NCBI GenBank assembly: GCA_018268105.1
Contig: JAFDXG010000056.1
Coordinates: 1-64,000 of the forward strand
Reading direction: 5' to 3'
Source: Bacteroidota bacterium
GTDB taxonomy: Bacteria > Bacteroidota > Bacteroidia > Chitinophagales > Chitinophagaceae
DNA length: 64,000 nucleotides
The notes under the pieces were generated by a model, which was not told the DNA's origin, ran no database searches, and was given only the letters and a program-made list of their open reading frames with translations. The position numbers were made by a program, and so were the translations under genes. This document shows, piece after piece, positions 34,716 through 43,382 of the stretch. Numbering within the stretch: the first letter of the stretch is position 1; the number at the start of each line of letters is the position of its first letter.

Positions 34716-36410
34716 TTACCAGAACCTCACATAAATGGCTGCCAGTATCATTAGCATGATTACTATCAAAGCTAATGTTGCGGGCTTAACTCTGAACATT
34801 TCTCTATCGAGCATAAATGCTTTTGGATTAACTTTTGGACCTGCTAGGCTCAATGTCACCATTACAATTACAGTAAATACAAATGACCATCCCATGGAAA
34901 TCAGGAAGGGAATCTGCCATACCTGCTTATCACCTTCCATAGTGGGGAATGCTGTGTATAATAAGGTCTCGTGCCCAAACCATGACGGTGCATAATTGTT
35001 GAAAACAACGACCATCACCAATCCCGTAATTAAACCTGCTACTGCAGCAGTACCTGTAGTACGTTTCCAGAACATACCGAGGATAAACATCGCAAAGACA
35101 CCGGGACTGATGAAGCCGGTATATTTTTGAATGAAAGTAAAACCACCTTCACCACTGATACCGAGCAGGTCGTTCCAGGTAAATACAATAGCTATAAGCA
35201 TGGCAATAATAATAGTAATCCTTCCTGTCCATACCAGTTTTTTTTCATCGGCATCTTTGCTGATATACCTCTTGTAAATATCAAGAGTGAAGATAGTTGA
35301 GATACTATTGGCTTTACCCGCAAGTGAAGCCACAATGGCTGCAGTGAGTGCGGCAATGGATAAGCCTTTGAGCCCGCTGGGAAGAAAACTAAGTACAGCC
35401 GCATAGGCGCCATCTTTACCACCCTGCAACTGCGGCAGGTGCCCGTTTTTGTGCAGTACATAAGCGGCGATACCGGGAAGCATTACAATAATAGGCATCA
35501 TCAGTTTCAGAAAACCTGCAAATAAAATTCCTGTACGGGCAGTTTGCAGATTGGCTCCCAGTGCGCGTTGTGTGATGTATTGATTACATCCCCAATAATT
35601 GAGGTTTACAATCCATTGTCCGGCAAAATACATGGCAATGCCAGGAAGGATCAGGTATTTGTCAATTTCTATTTGCGGAGAATCTGGCGTTGGCTTTTTA
35701 AATATCATGTGAAAATGATCAGGGGCATCTTTGAGTAATGTTTTGAAACCGTCAAGAGCGCCTGCACCTATTCCAACCTTATCGCTTACAATATTCAAAG
35801 CCAGTATGGTAGTTGCCAGCCCCCCGATGATCAATACAGTTACCTGTATTACATCTGTGTATCCTATTACCTTCATACCACCCAGTGTAATGATTATGGC
35901 AAAAATAGAAAGCATTATCATAACGATATGCAGGTATTCGCCACCGAGCAATCCGTTAATAGCTAAGGCGCCCAGGTATAGGATGGACGTTAGATTTACA
36001 AACACATACAGAAAAAGCCAAAATACCGCCATGATCAGCGAAACACTTTCATTGTACCGCGTTTTCAAAAACTGCGGCATTGTGTATATTTTATTTTTAA
36101 GGTATACCGGCATAAACCATACGGCAATAATGATCAGACCAAGTGCAGCAATCCACTCATATACAGCAATGGCAATGCCTGCAAAAAATCCATCGCCGCT
36201 CATACCTATAAACTGCTCTGCCGAAATATTAGATGCAATCAGTGAAGCGCCTATTGCCCACCAGGTAAGCGACCCTTCAGCAAGGAAGAAATCATGTGTA
36301 TCGGTTTGTGCTTTCTTTTTTTTACGGTATATCCAATAACCGTATGAGGCAACTACAATAAAATATATACAGAACACAAGATAGTCGGGAAAAAGCAGTC
36401 CATTTTTCAT
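34716..36410 (-). CDS. Sodium:solute symporter, SGLT-like sugar transporter
   Basis: A 564-residue inner membrane transporter of the SSS family, started at ATG 36410 (an upstream TTG adds three residues). About fourteen hydrophobic helices. N-terminal YYWIYRKKK-like loop, then FFLAEGSLTWWAIGASLIAS and NISAEQFIGMSGDGF, which are typical of SGLT-type sugar transporters, and the later FLILPGIAM and NYWGCNQYITQRALG segments. It probably takes up the mono- or disaccharide released by the neighbouring system using the sodium gradient. A regulator of the sugar-sensing Nudix type lies directly upstream on the same strand, and a 14-bp palindrome (36443-36456) sits in the gap. Confidence 0.9.
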   Translation of the reverse strand: MKNGLLFPDYLVFCIYFIVVASYGYWIYRKKKKAQTDTHDFFLAEGSLTWWAIGASLIASNISAEQFIGMSGDGFFAGIAIAVYEWIAALGLIIIAVWFMPVYLKNKIYTMPQFLKTRYNESVSLIMAVFWLFLYVFVNLTSILYLGALAINGLLGGEYLHIVMIMLSIFAIIITLGGMKVIGYTDVIQVTVLIIGGLATTILALNIVSDKVGIGAGALDGFKTLLKDAPDHFHMIFKKPTPDSPQIEIDKYLILPGIAMYFAGQWIVNLNYWGCNQYITQRALGANLQTARTGILFAGFLKLMMPIIVMLPGIAAYVLHKNGHLPQLQGGKDGAYAAVLSFLPSGLKGLSIAALTAAIVASLAGKANSISTIFTLDIYKRYISKDADEKKLVWTGRITIIIAMLIAIVFTWNDLLGISGEGGFTFIQKYTGFISPGVFAMFILGMFWKRTTGTAAVAGLITGLVMVVVFNNYAPSWFGHETLLYTAFPTMEGDKQVWQIPFLISMGWSFVFTVIVMVTLSLAGPKVNPKAFMLDREMFRVKPATLALIVIMLMILAAIYVRFW

Positions 36411-36442
36411 ACAAGTCAATCCTTAGTTTATGTGATGAGTAG

Positions 36443-36456
36443 TAGTATTTATACTA
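36443..36456. promoter_or_regulatory. Palindrome upstream of symporter gene, candidate operator
   Basis: TAGTAT-TT-ATACTA is a perfect palindrome 33 bp upstream of the symporter ATG and 84 bp past the end of the Nudix regulator gene. Its position suggests an operator for that regulator; a related but imperfect AGTATATAGTA is at 37376-37386, upstream of the regulator gene itself. Confidence 0.4.
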
Positions 36457-36539
36457 TTGATATTACGCTTCCTTACAGCGAACTTCTTCTTTGAGTTGAT
36501 AAAGATTAGGGATTTTGCCGATAACAACAAATCCAATAA

Positions 36540-37253
36540 TTATTTCCCCAAATGCCGTGTAGGAGAAACAAAATTCAGAACCGATTGAAACTTGGACTGG
36601 TACCTACGTCTATCGAGCTTAAAATAATATGCACCTCTTTTCGAAGTAGATTTTTCCTTTTCCTTTTGTTTTATCAGCAGCCCTGAGGAAAGTAGTTTCC
36701 GGCTAAAGTTTCTCTTATCAAATTCCTGCCTGTAAATTCCTTCATACAAATTTAATAACTGTGGTATAGTAAATTTTTCCGGAAGCAGTTCAAACACTAC
36801 AGGATGAAATGCCGCTTTGTAACGGAGTTTTTCCTGCGCAAGAGCTACCATCTGGTCATGATCGAAAATCAATTTGGGAATAGAATATAGCGGGAACCAT
36901 TTTGCTTCATACTCAGCACTAATCTGCTCCCTGTATTCATTAATATCAATTAAACTTGAAAATATTACAGAAATTGTTCTTTCGATAGGGTCGCGGTCAA
37001 CATCACTAAATATATGCAATTGCTCCATGTACACATCGCTTAATCCTGTCAGGTCCTTTAATATTCTAGAAGCCGCATCTTCTACCTTCTCGTTATTGTG
37101 CACAAATCCACCCATTAAGCTCCAGTGTCCTTTCTTTGGCTCTATACCTCGTTTTATGAGCAATACATTTAATTGAAAACCGTCAAATCCAAATATAATG
37201 CAGTCTACCGCTACAAGCATGCGGTTTTGGGGAGAATAATTATCCAGCTTCAT
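36540..37253 (-). CDS. Nudix-type transcriptional regulator (AraR/NrtR-like)
   Basis: A 237-residue protein from ATG 37253 (a TTG upstream would add twelve residues). The N-terminal Nudix domain (residues about 10-140) binds ligand; the C-terminal part (about 150-225) is a winged helix, with FTIPQLLNLYEGIYRQEFDK and RNFSRKLLSSGLLI. The Nudix box reads GGFVHNNEKVEDAASRILKD, so the catalytic REUxEE is replaced by RILKDL and hydrolysis is very unlikely. This is the make-up of the Bacteroidota AraR-type regulators, which bind a pentose in the Nudix pocket, and of NrtR, which binds ADP-ribose. The sugar symporter gene immediately downstream supports a sugar sensor. Confidence 0.85.
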   Translation of the reverse strand: MKLDNYSPQNRMLVAVDCIIFGFDGFQLNVLLIKRGIEPKKGHWSLMGGFVHNNEKVEDAASRILKDLTGLSDVYMEQLHIFSDVDRDPIERTISVIFSSLIDINEYREQISAEYEAKWFPLYSIPKLIFDHDQMVALAQEKLRYKAAFHPVVFELLPEKFTIPQLLNLYEGIYRQEFDKRNFSRKLLSSGLLIKQKEKEKSTSKRGAYYFKLDRRRYQSKFQSVLNFVSPTRHLGK

Positions 37254-37289
37254 TGGGAAGAATTTCTCTGATTCAAACGAGTTTATCAA

Positions 37290-37677
37290 ATATATATCTT
37301 TTCATGATTTTATCAGAAAACAGACCCAATTTAAATTGTTGCTTTAAAAATGATATTTCAATAATACGGTTACCAGTATATAGTAGATTCCGGCTTCACT
37401 ACTACATAGAGGGTGTTGTGTAACCCGGATTTTGCAGTGGACTGCAAAATCTGCCCGAGGGGTCTGATGTGTCAAAGCCGATCAGGCGCTGACCAAAGCG
37501 TCAAGCGCCGACGAAACGAAGTTTGTAGGAGTCTTCGAACCTGACAAAAATTAGCTGAATTCCCGAATGATTTTCTCATTTAATCATCTATTTGTGCATC
37601 CGGTGAGCGCTCTTTTTGTGTTTACTCATTTGCAGGGGATTGGAAATATACCCACAGTATGCAACACAACGTATGTT
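37290..37677. other. Intergenic region with hairpins
   Basis: No gene supported. A perfect 10-bp stem GATTTTGCAG / CTGCAAAATC (37428-37437 with 37442-37451, loop TGGA) is followed by a GC-richer tract with a second stem, GGCGCT (37485-37490) with AGCGCC (37504-37509), and a small CGAAG/CTTCG stem near 37518-37538. Together they could be a structured RNA or a dispersed repeat. No known RNA family was recognised. Confidence 0.5.
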
Positions 37678-38889
37678 TTATACTTTGGATTGCTTGAGTT
37701 GTTGTGAAATAAAGACGATAAGAAATCCAAGAAATAGCACTATGGCAGCTAACAATAACAGGAAATTGACGGAAGGAATTGGAATGTAACTCATGTCTGA
37801 AATTCCCTGAATCATCAAAAATATTTCATTTAGAAGAATACCTGCAGTTGCCAATATTACTCCGCTACGCAAAAGAAAATTTATATTAATAAGTTTCAGT
37901 GCAACTATATACCCGATAATAAACAATGTAATTACCCCCAGTAAAACCAGGTGTAGGTATCCTATTACAATTGGCCGAAATCCATAAGCGAAATGGCTTA
38001 GAGATGGGATAACGGAAGCTGTTTGTAAAACCAGTTTAATAGAATAAGCCAAACCGCATAATCCAAGCAGGATATAAGGAAGCCGGTCTAAAACAAGAAG
38101 ATGTTGCTGTAAAAGTTTTCGTATCAATTTTATAGTATTGAACCAGCCGGATAATTGTAAAACCACTGCAACAATTGCAAAGATATATAGCCACCAGGGT
38201 AATTTAGCCCACAGTATTGAAAGCAGGTATGCCGGTATTCCGGCATATACAAAGAGCCGGAATATTTTCATTAATTGTTCTTTATTCACGCCATAGAATT
38301 GTAGTTGATTTGCCAGTAACCCCATACAGGCAAAGAAAAACCAGCCATTGTATTGAAAGTGCAGGAAATAATATATAGATGCCAGGTACCATTCCATGCT
38401 AATGGATTTTGCTAATATCATTCCTGCTAACATAAAAGGACCAACAGAAGAGATTGCATTAAATACAACTGCGGCTTTAAACCAGCTATGGCTGACTTCT
38501 TTTACCGGTTCCCTGTTAAGATCGCGCCAGTAACAGAAGGCAAACCAATAGGAAACAAAAATGGAAAGGGTTGAAAAAATGATAGCAATTAAACCATACC
38601 CCAGAAATGGAAAAGTAAAAAGCATTCCATAAGCTGTCAGCAGGTTACCAATTAGTAAAGGACGATATTTTTTAAAGAAGTCAGTATTCCCAGCCCCCAG
38701 TCTTGAAACAAGCAGGCTCATCAATGCCTGGGTTACCCAACCGGCAAAGGCAAAATGTGAATGTGCATGAAGTAAATTTTTTTGATCAGCTAAAGGCAGG
38801 GGGTATATAATTTTATAGCGCATAATAACACCTAACAAAGCAACGATTGCCAGGTTTAAGAATGATATCTGAAGCCACTTTTTAAGCAT
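37678..38889 (-). CDS. Multi-pass membrane protein, heme-copper-oxidase subunit I-like
   Basis: A 403-residue protein with about eleven or twelve membrane helices and no signal peptide. Conserved-looking histidines lie in membrane segments: LLHAHSHFAFAGW (residues about 39-51), YYFLHFQYNGWFFFA (about 173-187) and IGYLHLVLLGV (about 313-323), reminiscent of heme ligands in cbb3/NorB-type subunit I, but the full six-His pattern of a catalytic subunit was not established. It is co-oriented with the Crp/Fnr regulator 71 bp upstream and divergent from the nos genes, so a role in nitrogen-oxide respiration or heme/electron supply is likely. Exact function unknown. Confidence 0.65.
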   Translation of the reverse strand: MLKKWLQISFLNLAIVALLGVIMRYKIIYPLPLADQKNLLHAHSHFAFAGWVTQALMSLLVSRLGAGNTDFFKKYRPLLIGNLLTAYGMLFTFPFLGYGLIAIIFSTLSIFVSYWFAFCYWRDLNREPVKEVSHSWFKAAVVFNAISSVGPFMLAGMILAKSISMEWYLASIYYFLHFQYNGWFFFACMGLLANQLQFYGVNKEQLMKIFRLFVYAGIPAYLLSILWAKLPWWLYIFAIVAVVLQLSGWFNTIKLIRKLLQQHLLVLDRLPYILLGLCGLAYSIKLVLQTASVIPSLSHFAYGFRPIVIGYLHLVLLGVITLFIIGYIVALKLININFLLRSGVILATAGILLNEIFLMIQGISDMSYIPIPSVNFLLLLAAIVLFLGFLIVFISQQLKQSKV

Positions 38890-38960
38890 CTGTATTTTTT
38901 TGATTTACAGCGCAAAATAATTACAACAGATGGAATTGTGATATGCGCAGAGTCATAAAA

Positions 38961-39557
38961 TCAGCAAAAAACTTTTCCTTTGTCTATTACCAGGCAACCT
39001 TTATTTTCGAGAGATTTCATGGCTCGGATCACTGTTTCGACCCTTAGTCCGGTCATATCTGCAATTTGCTGTCGGGTAAGCTGAATCTGGGTACAGTTGG
39101 AACAAATAAATTTTTTCCTTTTCTTAAAGTAAGATAACAATACAGATATACAGTGTTCCGGGCTATTGTGGGCCAGTTCATTAAGCATCATAAATTTAAA
39201 TCTCATTCTTTCGGTCATAATATGGGAGAATAAAAAATGCATTTCTGGCTGTTCTTTTAATAGTTGCCGAAAAATATCCCTGTGCAGCCGTATAATTACA
39301 GATTCGCAATTAGCAATTGCTGAACCTGCATAATTTCCATTATCAAATAACGGCAGTTCGCCAAAACATTCACCCGGTTCTGCCATGTATTGTATAAGTT
39401 CTCTCCCAGCGTCTGTAATTGTTACCCATCTTACAGATCCGCTAACCAACTGATGGTAAAAATGCCCTTCCGAACCTTCATTGAATATTATTTCTTCGGG
39501 CTCAATTCTTTTGTAAGCTGCTCCCCAGGCCAGTAATGTATCTATGTCAATCATCAT
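38961..39557 (-). CDS. Crp/Fnr-family transcriptional regulator
   Basis: A 198-residue regulator: cyclic-nucleotide-binding-type domain (residues about 15-120, YMAEPGECFGELPLFDNG), dimer helix, and a C-terminal helix-turn-helix (LTRQQIADMTGLRVETVIRA, residues 160-179). The N-terminal cysteine cluster that holds the iron-sulphur centre of true FNR is missing, so it is more like the NO-responsive DNR/NNR/HcpR groups; a CSNC motif sits just before the helix-turn-helix. It diverges from the nos operon, with palindromes in the gap, and is the likely regulator of nosZ. Confidence 0.88.
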   Translation of the reverse strand: MMIDIDTLLAWGAAYKRIEPEEIIFNEGSEGHFYHQLVSGSVRWVTITDAGRELIQYMAEPGECFGELPLFDNGNYAGSAIANCESVIIRLHRDIFRQLLKEQPEMHFLFSHIMTERMRFKFMMLNELAHNSPEHCISVLLSYFKKRKKFICSNCTQIQLTRQQIADMTGLRVETVIRAMKSLENKGCLVIDKGKVFC

Positions 39558-39646
39558 AACCAGAAGGTTTGAATTGCTATAAGTTTCAAAAATATTTCTG
39601 CAATATGCATTAAGTTATGACTTTTATTTCATTATTGATTGATCTG

Positions 39647-39661
39647 TGTCAGTAACTGACA
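39647..39661. promoter_or_regulatory. Perfect palindrome, candidate Crp/Fnr site for nos operon
   Basis: TGTCAGT-A-ACTGACA is a perfect inverted repeat about 90 bp upstream of the Crp/Fnr gene start and 112 bp upstream of the cytochrome gene. A second candidate, TTATGA (39703-39708) and TCATAA (39715-39720), lies closer to the cytochrome gene, and the string AGAGTCATAAAAT within it recurs at 38949-38961 before the membrane protein gene. Confidence 0.5.
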
Positions 39662-39772
39662 TAATTGCCACTATAAATGCCCTGATGAAGATTATTATTC
39701 TCTTATGATTAGAGTCATAAAATTTAAAACAGTTTTAAGGCAATTTGCGGTCTGTTTAAAACATTCATAATT

Positions 39773-40252
39773 ATGAAATATTTACTTCCAGTTGTAACTG
39801 CTGCAATTTTCCTTTCTTCCTGTGGTGGCGGTAACGACTCTCAGCAAAAATCAGAATCCCCTTCTACAGAACAACCTGCACAAACTGCAAATGGAAATCC
39901 TTCTTACGACCCTAACCGGGGTACCGGAAAATTTTCAAATGTTGAAGTTGCTGCAACAGTTGATGCTGCAAAAGCCGAAGCCGGTGAAAAAGTATATTCG
40001 GTAAAATGCAGCTCCTGCCATAAACTTAGTGATGAGAAACTGGTAGGCCCGGGTTGGAAAGGTGTCACCAGCCGCCATACTGCTGCGTGGGTTATGAATT
40101 TTATTACTAATCCTGATGAAATGCTGGATAAAGATCCCAAAGCGCAGGCTATGCTTGAGATTTGCTTAGTGCGGATGCCAAATCAGAATTTGAGTGATGA
40201 AGAAGCCCACAATCTTTTCGAATTTATGCGTAAAAACGACGGTGTAAAATAA
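39773..40252 (+). CDS. c-type cytochrome lipoprotein of the nos operon
   Basis: A 159-residue lipoprotein (lipobox LSSC, Cys17) with a low-complexity linker rich in Ser, Gln and Pro, then a single cytochrome c domain: heme attachment motif CSSCH at about residues 79-83 and a Met ligand in CLVRMPNQNL near 134. It probably delivers electrons to the nitrous oxide reductase encoded 28 bp downstream. Cytochromes of this type precede nosZ in many clade II clusters. The gene opens the operon. Confidence 0.9.
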   Translation: MKYLLPVVTAAIFLSSCGGGNDSQQKSESPSTEQPAQTANGNPSYDPNRGTGKFSNVEVAATVDAAKAEAGEKVYSVKCSSCHKLSDEKLVGPGWKGVTSRHTAAWVMNFITNPDEMLDKDPKAQAMLEICLVRMPNQNLSDEEAHNLFEFMRKNDGVK

Positions 40253-40280
40253 CCAATTCTTAAATATACAATCGAAGATT

Positions 40281-42278
40281 ATGATACACAAAACTCCACA
40301 AATCGTGGTGGCAGCTATCGCCATGATGTTAATTACCGGATATTCATGTAAACCCAAGAGTGCGGCTACATCAGTAAGCGGCGATGCAGCCTCACAGGCT
40401 TATGTTCCACCAGGGAAATATGATGAATTTTATAATTTTGTTTCCGGCGGTTTTAGCGGACAACTCAGCGTATATGGTTTGCCTTCGGGCCGACTTCTGC
40501 GTGTTATCCCTGTATTCTCTACCGATCCCGAAAAAGGATATGGATTTAGCGAAGAAACCAAGCCTATGCTGAATACTTCTCACGGTATGGTTCCCTGGGA
40601 TGATCTGCATCACGTAGAATTGTCACAAACCAATGGCGAAATTGACGGGCGTTGGGTATTTACCAATGGAAATAATACACCCAGACTGGCAAGAGTTGAC
40701 CTGAAAACATTTCGTACCGCAGAAATCCTTGAATTGCCTAACAGTGCAGGTAACCACTCTTCTCCTTTCATTACTGAAAATACGGAGTATGTAGTTGCCG
40801 GTACAAGGTTTAGTATTCCTTTGGATAATGATAATGGTGATGTACCTATTAATACCTATAAAAAGAATTTTAAAGGCACAGTTAGCTTTGTGAAAGTAGA
40901 CCCCAAATCGGGTAATATGAGTATCGCCTTTCAGCTCCGGACACCCGGGGTAAACTTTGACCTGAGCCATGCCGGTAAAAACAAATCACATGGATGGTTT
41001 TTCTTTTCTTGTTACAATACTGAGCAGGCGAATACTCTCCTTGAAGTAAACGCTTCACAACGTGATAAGGACTTTATCATGGCAGTAAACTGGAAAAAAG
41101 CAGAAGAATACCTGGCAGCAGGAAAGGGAAAGAAAGAAACTGTAAGATACGCCCATAATGTATATGACGAGAAATCACATTCTGCTACATCAAAAATCGA
41201 AACTGAGGTAACAGTATTGGATGTGGCTGAACTGAAAGATATCTGTTATTTTATTCCCTGTCCCAAATCTCCGCACGGATGCGATGTGGATCCTTCAGGA
41301 GATTTTATTATCGGCAGTGGTAAGCTGGCATCGGTAGCACCTGTATTCAGTTTCGATAAAATTCAAAAAGCAATTGCTGCAAAAGATTTCATCGGTGATT
41401 ATTCAGGTATTCCAGTGATTAAGTATGAATCTGCATTACATGGTGAAATGCAAAAAATAGGACTCGGACCTCTGCATACTGAGTTCGATGGTCGTGGTAA
41501 TGCAATAACTACCTGTTTTGTTTCGTCTGAAATAGTAAAATGGAATGTAAAAGATCTGAAGATCATTGATCGTCAGCCTACCTATTACTCTCCTGGTCAC
41601 CTTTGTATTCCTGGTGGCGATACTAAAAAACCGAATGGTAAATATGTAATTGTATATAACAAAATTACCAAAGACCGTTATCTTCCAACAGGTCCCGAAC
41701 TGGCTCAGTCTGCTCAACTATTTGATATTTCTGGTGAGAAAATGAAACTGATCCTTGACTTCCCAACTATTGGCGAACCCCACTATGCCCAGGCTGTAAG
41801 TGCAGACGTGATCAAGGGTAACTCGGTAAGATTTTATAATATCTCCGAAAACTCAAACCCTTATGTTGCTAAAGGAGAACCTGAAACAAAAGTGGTTCGT
41901 AATGGTAAACGGGTGGATATCTATATAACAAGTATTCGTTCACATTTTTCACCTGATAATATTGAAGGTATAAAAGTTGGAGACGATGTATATTGGCATG
42001 TTACTAATCTTGAACAGGATTGGGATATCCCTCACGGTTTTGCAGTGAAAGGTGCCCCAACCGGAGAGTTGCTGATAATGCCGGGCGAAACACAAACTAT
42101 GAAATGGACACCCGAAAAAGTAGGTATTTATCCATTTTATTGTACTGACTTTTGCAGTGCTTTGCACCAGGAAATGCAGGGCTATATAAGAATATCTCCT
42201 GCTAACAGTAATGTACCTTTGACATTCTCTGTTGGTACCAACCTGCCTCCTGCTGACAGTACTGCTGTTTCAAAATAA
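40281..42278 (+). CDS. nosZ: Nitrous oxide reductase, clade II, lipoprotein form
   Basis: A 665-residue copper enzyme that reduces N2O to N2 in the periplasm. It is the Sec-exported (clade II, atypical) form: the N-terminus is a lipoprotein-type signal (lipobox near GYSC, Cys23), not a Tat signal. The seven-bladed propeller with the CuZ histidines includes DDLHHVELSQTNGEIDGRW, NHSSPFITE, SHGWFFFSCYN, KSPHGCDVDP and GLGPLHTEFD. The C-terminal cupredoxin has the CuA motif CTDFCSALHQEMQGY at residues 621-635 (ligands Cys621, Cys625, His629, Met632). A long hairpin follows the stop codon before the maturation genes. Confidence 0.98.
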   Translation: MIHKTPQIVVAAIAMMLITGYSCKPKSAATSVSGDAASQAYVPPGKYDEFYNFVSGGFSGQLSVYGLPSGRLLRVIPVFSTDPEKGYGFSEETKPMLNTSHGMVPWDDLHHVELSQTNGEIDGRWVFTNGNNTPRLARVDLKTFRTAEILELPNSAGNHSSPFITENTEYVVAGTRFSIPLDNDNGDVPINTYKKNFKGTVSFVKVDPKSGNMSIAFQLRTPGVNFDLSHAGKNKSHGWFFFSCYNTEQANTLLEVNASQRDKDFIMAVNWKKAEEYLAAGKGKKETVRYAHNVYDEKSHSATSKIETEVTVLDVAELKDICYFIPCPKSPHGCDVDPSGDFIIGSGKLASVAPVFSFDKIQKAIAAKDFIGDYSGIPVIKYESALHGEMQKIGLGPLHTEFDGRGNAITTCFVSSEIVKWNVKDLKIIDRQPTYYSPGHLCIPGGDTKKPNGKYVIVYNKITKDRYLPTGPELAQSAQLFDISGEKMKLILDFPTIGEPHYAQAVSADVIKGNSVRFYNISENSNPYVAKGEPETKVVRNGKRVDIYITSIRSHFSPDNIEGIKVGDDVYWHVTNLEQDWDIPHGFAVKGAPTGELLIMPGETQTMKWTPEKVGIYPFYCTDFCSALHQEMQGYIRISPANSNVPLTFSVGTNLPPADSTAVSK

Positions 42279-42283
42279 TATTA

Positions 42284-42315
42284 AAATAGATGATGCCTGC
42301 GGGCATCATCTATTT
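42284..42315 (+). terminator. 14-bp hairpin between nosZ and maturation genes
   Basis: AAATAGATGATGCC (42284-42297) pairs perfectly with GGCATCATCTATTT (42302-42315), loop TGCG. Only a short T run follows. It lies inside the apparent operon (38 bp before the next gene), so it is probably a partial terminator or an mRNA 3' end stabiliser that keeps nosZ levels above those of the accessory genes. Confidence 0.7.
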
Positions 42316-42353
42316 ATACAGTAACATCTGCACACTAATAAGTTCTTATAGTT

Positions 42354-43382
42354 ATGAAACAGAATAAAATTACAGGAAGATCAAAAGTGTTGCTGATTTT
42401 AAGTGCAGTGCTGATGGTGATCGTGATCTTTGTTCCGCTCTGGAAAATAGATCTTGTTGCACCACAATACCCCGAAGGTCTCGGACTAATTATTTTCCCT
42501 AACGGGTTGCACGGCAACGTTGATATCATTAATGGTCTAAATCATTATATCGGTATGAAACATTTGCATACCGAAGATTTTATCGAGTTTACTATACTTC
42601 CGTATATCATTGGTTTTTTCGCTCTATTATTTTTAGTTGTTGGTCTGCTCGGTTATAAAAAGGGCGTCTATTTTGCTACCATCCTCTTTATTTGTTTTGG
42701 CATCATTTCGATGATTGACTTTTGGCGTTGGGAGTACAATTACGGACACAATCTTGATCCCAATGCTGCCATAGTTGTTCCGGGAATGGCTTACCAACCC
42801 CCTCTTATCGGATTTAAACAATTACTCAATTTCAGTGCCTGGTCGTTTCCGGCTTTAGGTGGATGGTTGTTTGTAACTACCGGATTGATCATGTTGTTTA
42901 CAGCTGTTACTGAGTGGAGGCGCTCGAAGAAAGCGACGAAAGCAAACCCTTCAGTGGTTGCTGCATCTGCTTTAGTTTTTATTTCATTATTTTCGTCTTG
43001 CAATGCTGCGGGTCCTGTTCCCTTACGGGTTGGTAAAGATGCCTGCGATTTTTGTAAGATGACGGTTAGTGATGCACGCTTTGGAGCTGAAATAGTAACT
43101 TCTAAAGGAAAGATATATAAATTTGACGACACTCATTGCCTGCTTGCCTTCCTTAAGGAAGCTAAGGAGCAGGAGTATAAAAATTCAAAAATCTATTTTG
43201 TCAATTTCAGTGGCGACCACTCGATGATATTGTCCGATAAGGCTGTACTTCTTAAAAGTGACCAGCTTCGCAGCCCGATGGGGGGAAATATTGCAGCCTT
43301 TGATAACAGGGATAGCCTGGGTAAAGTACAGGCAATGTCTGCAGGGGATGTAGTATTGTGGAATGATGTGTATGTGCAATGA
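42354..43382 (+). CDS. Fusion of a membrane domain with NosL copper chaperone
   Basis: A 342-residue two-part protein. The first 190 residues are a membrane domain with about four helices (SKVLLILSAVLMVIVIFVPL, ILPYIIGFFALLFLVVGLLG, GVYFATILFICFGIISMIDF, ALGGWLFVTTGLIMLFTAV). From about residue 200 comes a NosL-like domain: a former lipoprotein signal (VVAASALVFISLFSSC, now internal), then DACDFCKMTVSDARFGAEIV with the Met/Cys copper-binding motif and YKFDDTHCLLAFLKE. NosL delivers copper to NosZ. The internal signal-like segment suggests a fusion of two genes that kept the helix as a membrane span. It overlaps nosD by 4 bp. Confidence 0.88.
   Translation: MKQNKITGRSKVLLILSAVLMVIVIFVPLWKIDLVAPQYPEGLGLIIFPNGLHGNVDIINGLNHYIGMKHLHTEDFIEFTILPYIIGFFALLFLVVGLLGYKKGVYFATILFICFGIISMIDFWRWEYNYGHNLDPNAAIVVPGMAYQPPLIGFKQLLNFSAWSFPALGGWLFVTTGLIMLFTAVTEWRRSKKATKANPSVVAASALVFISLFSSCNAAGPVPLRVGKDACDFCKMTVSDARFGAEIVTSKGKIYKFDDTHCLLAFLKEAKEQEYKNSKIYFVNFSGDHSMILSDKAVLLKSDQLRSPMGGNIAAFDNRDSLGKVQAMSAGDVVLWNDVYVQ

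Noticed and set aside
37500..37560. tRNA-like T-arm sequence (GGTTCGAAG on the minus strand)
   Set aside because: No acceptor stem, D-arm or anticodon arm can be built around it.
42791..43132. 113-codon open frame opposite the NosL fusion
   Set aside because: It is antisense to conserved NosL sequence and has no independent support.
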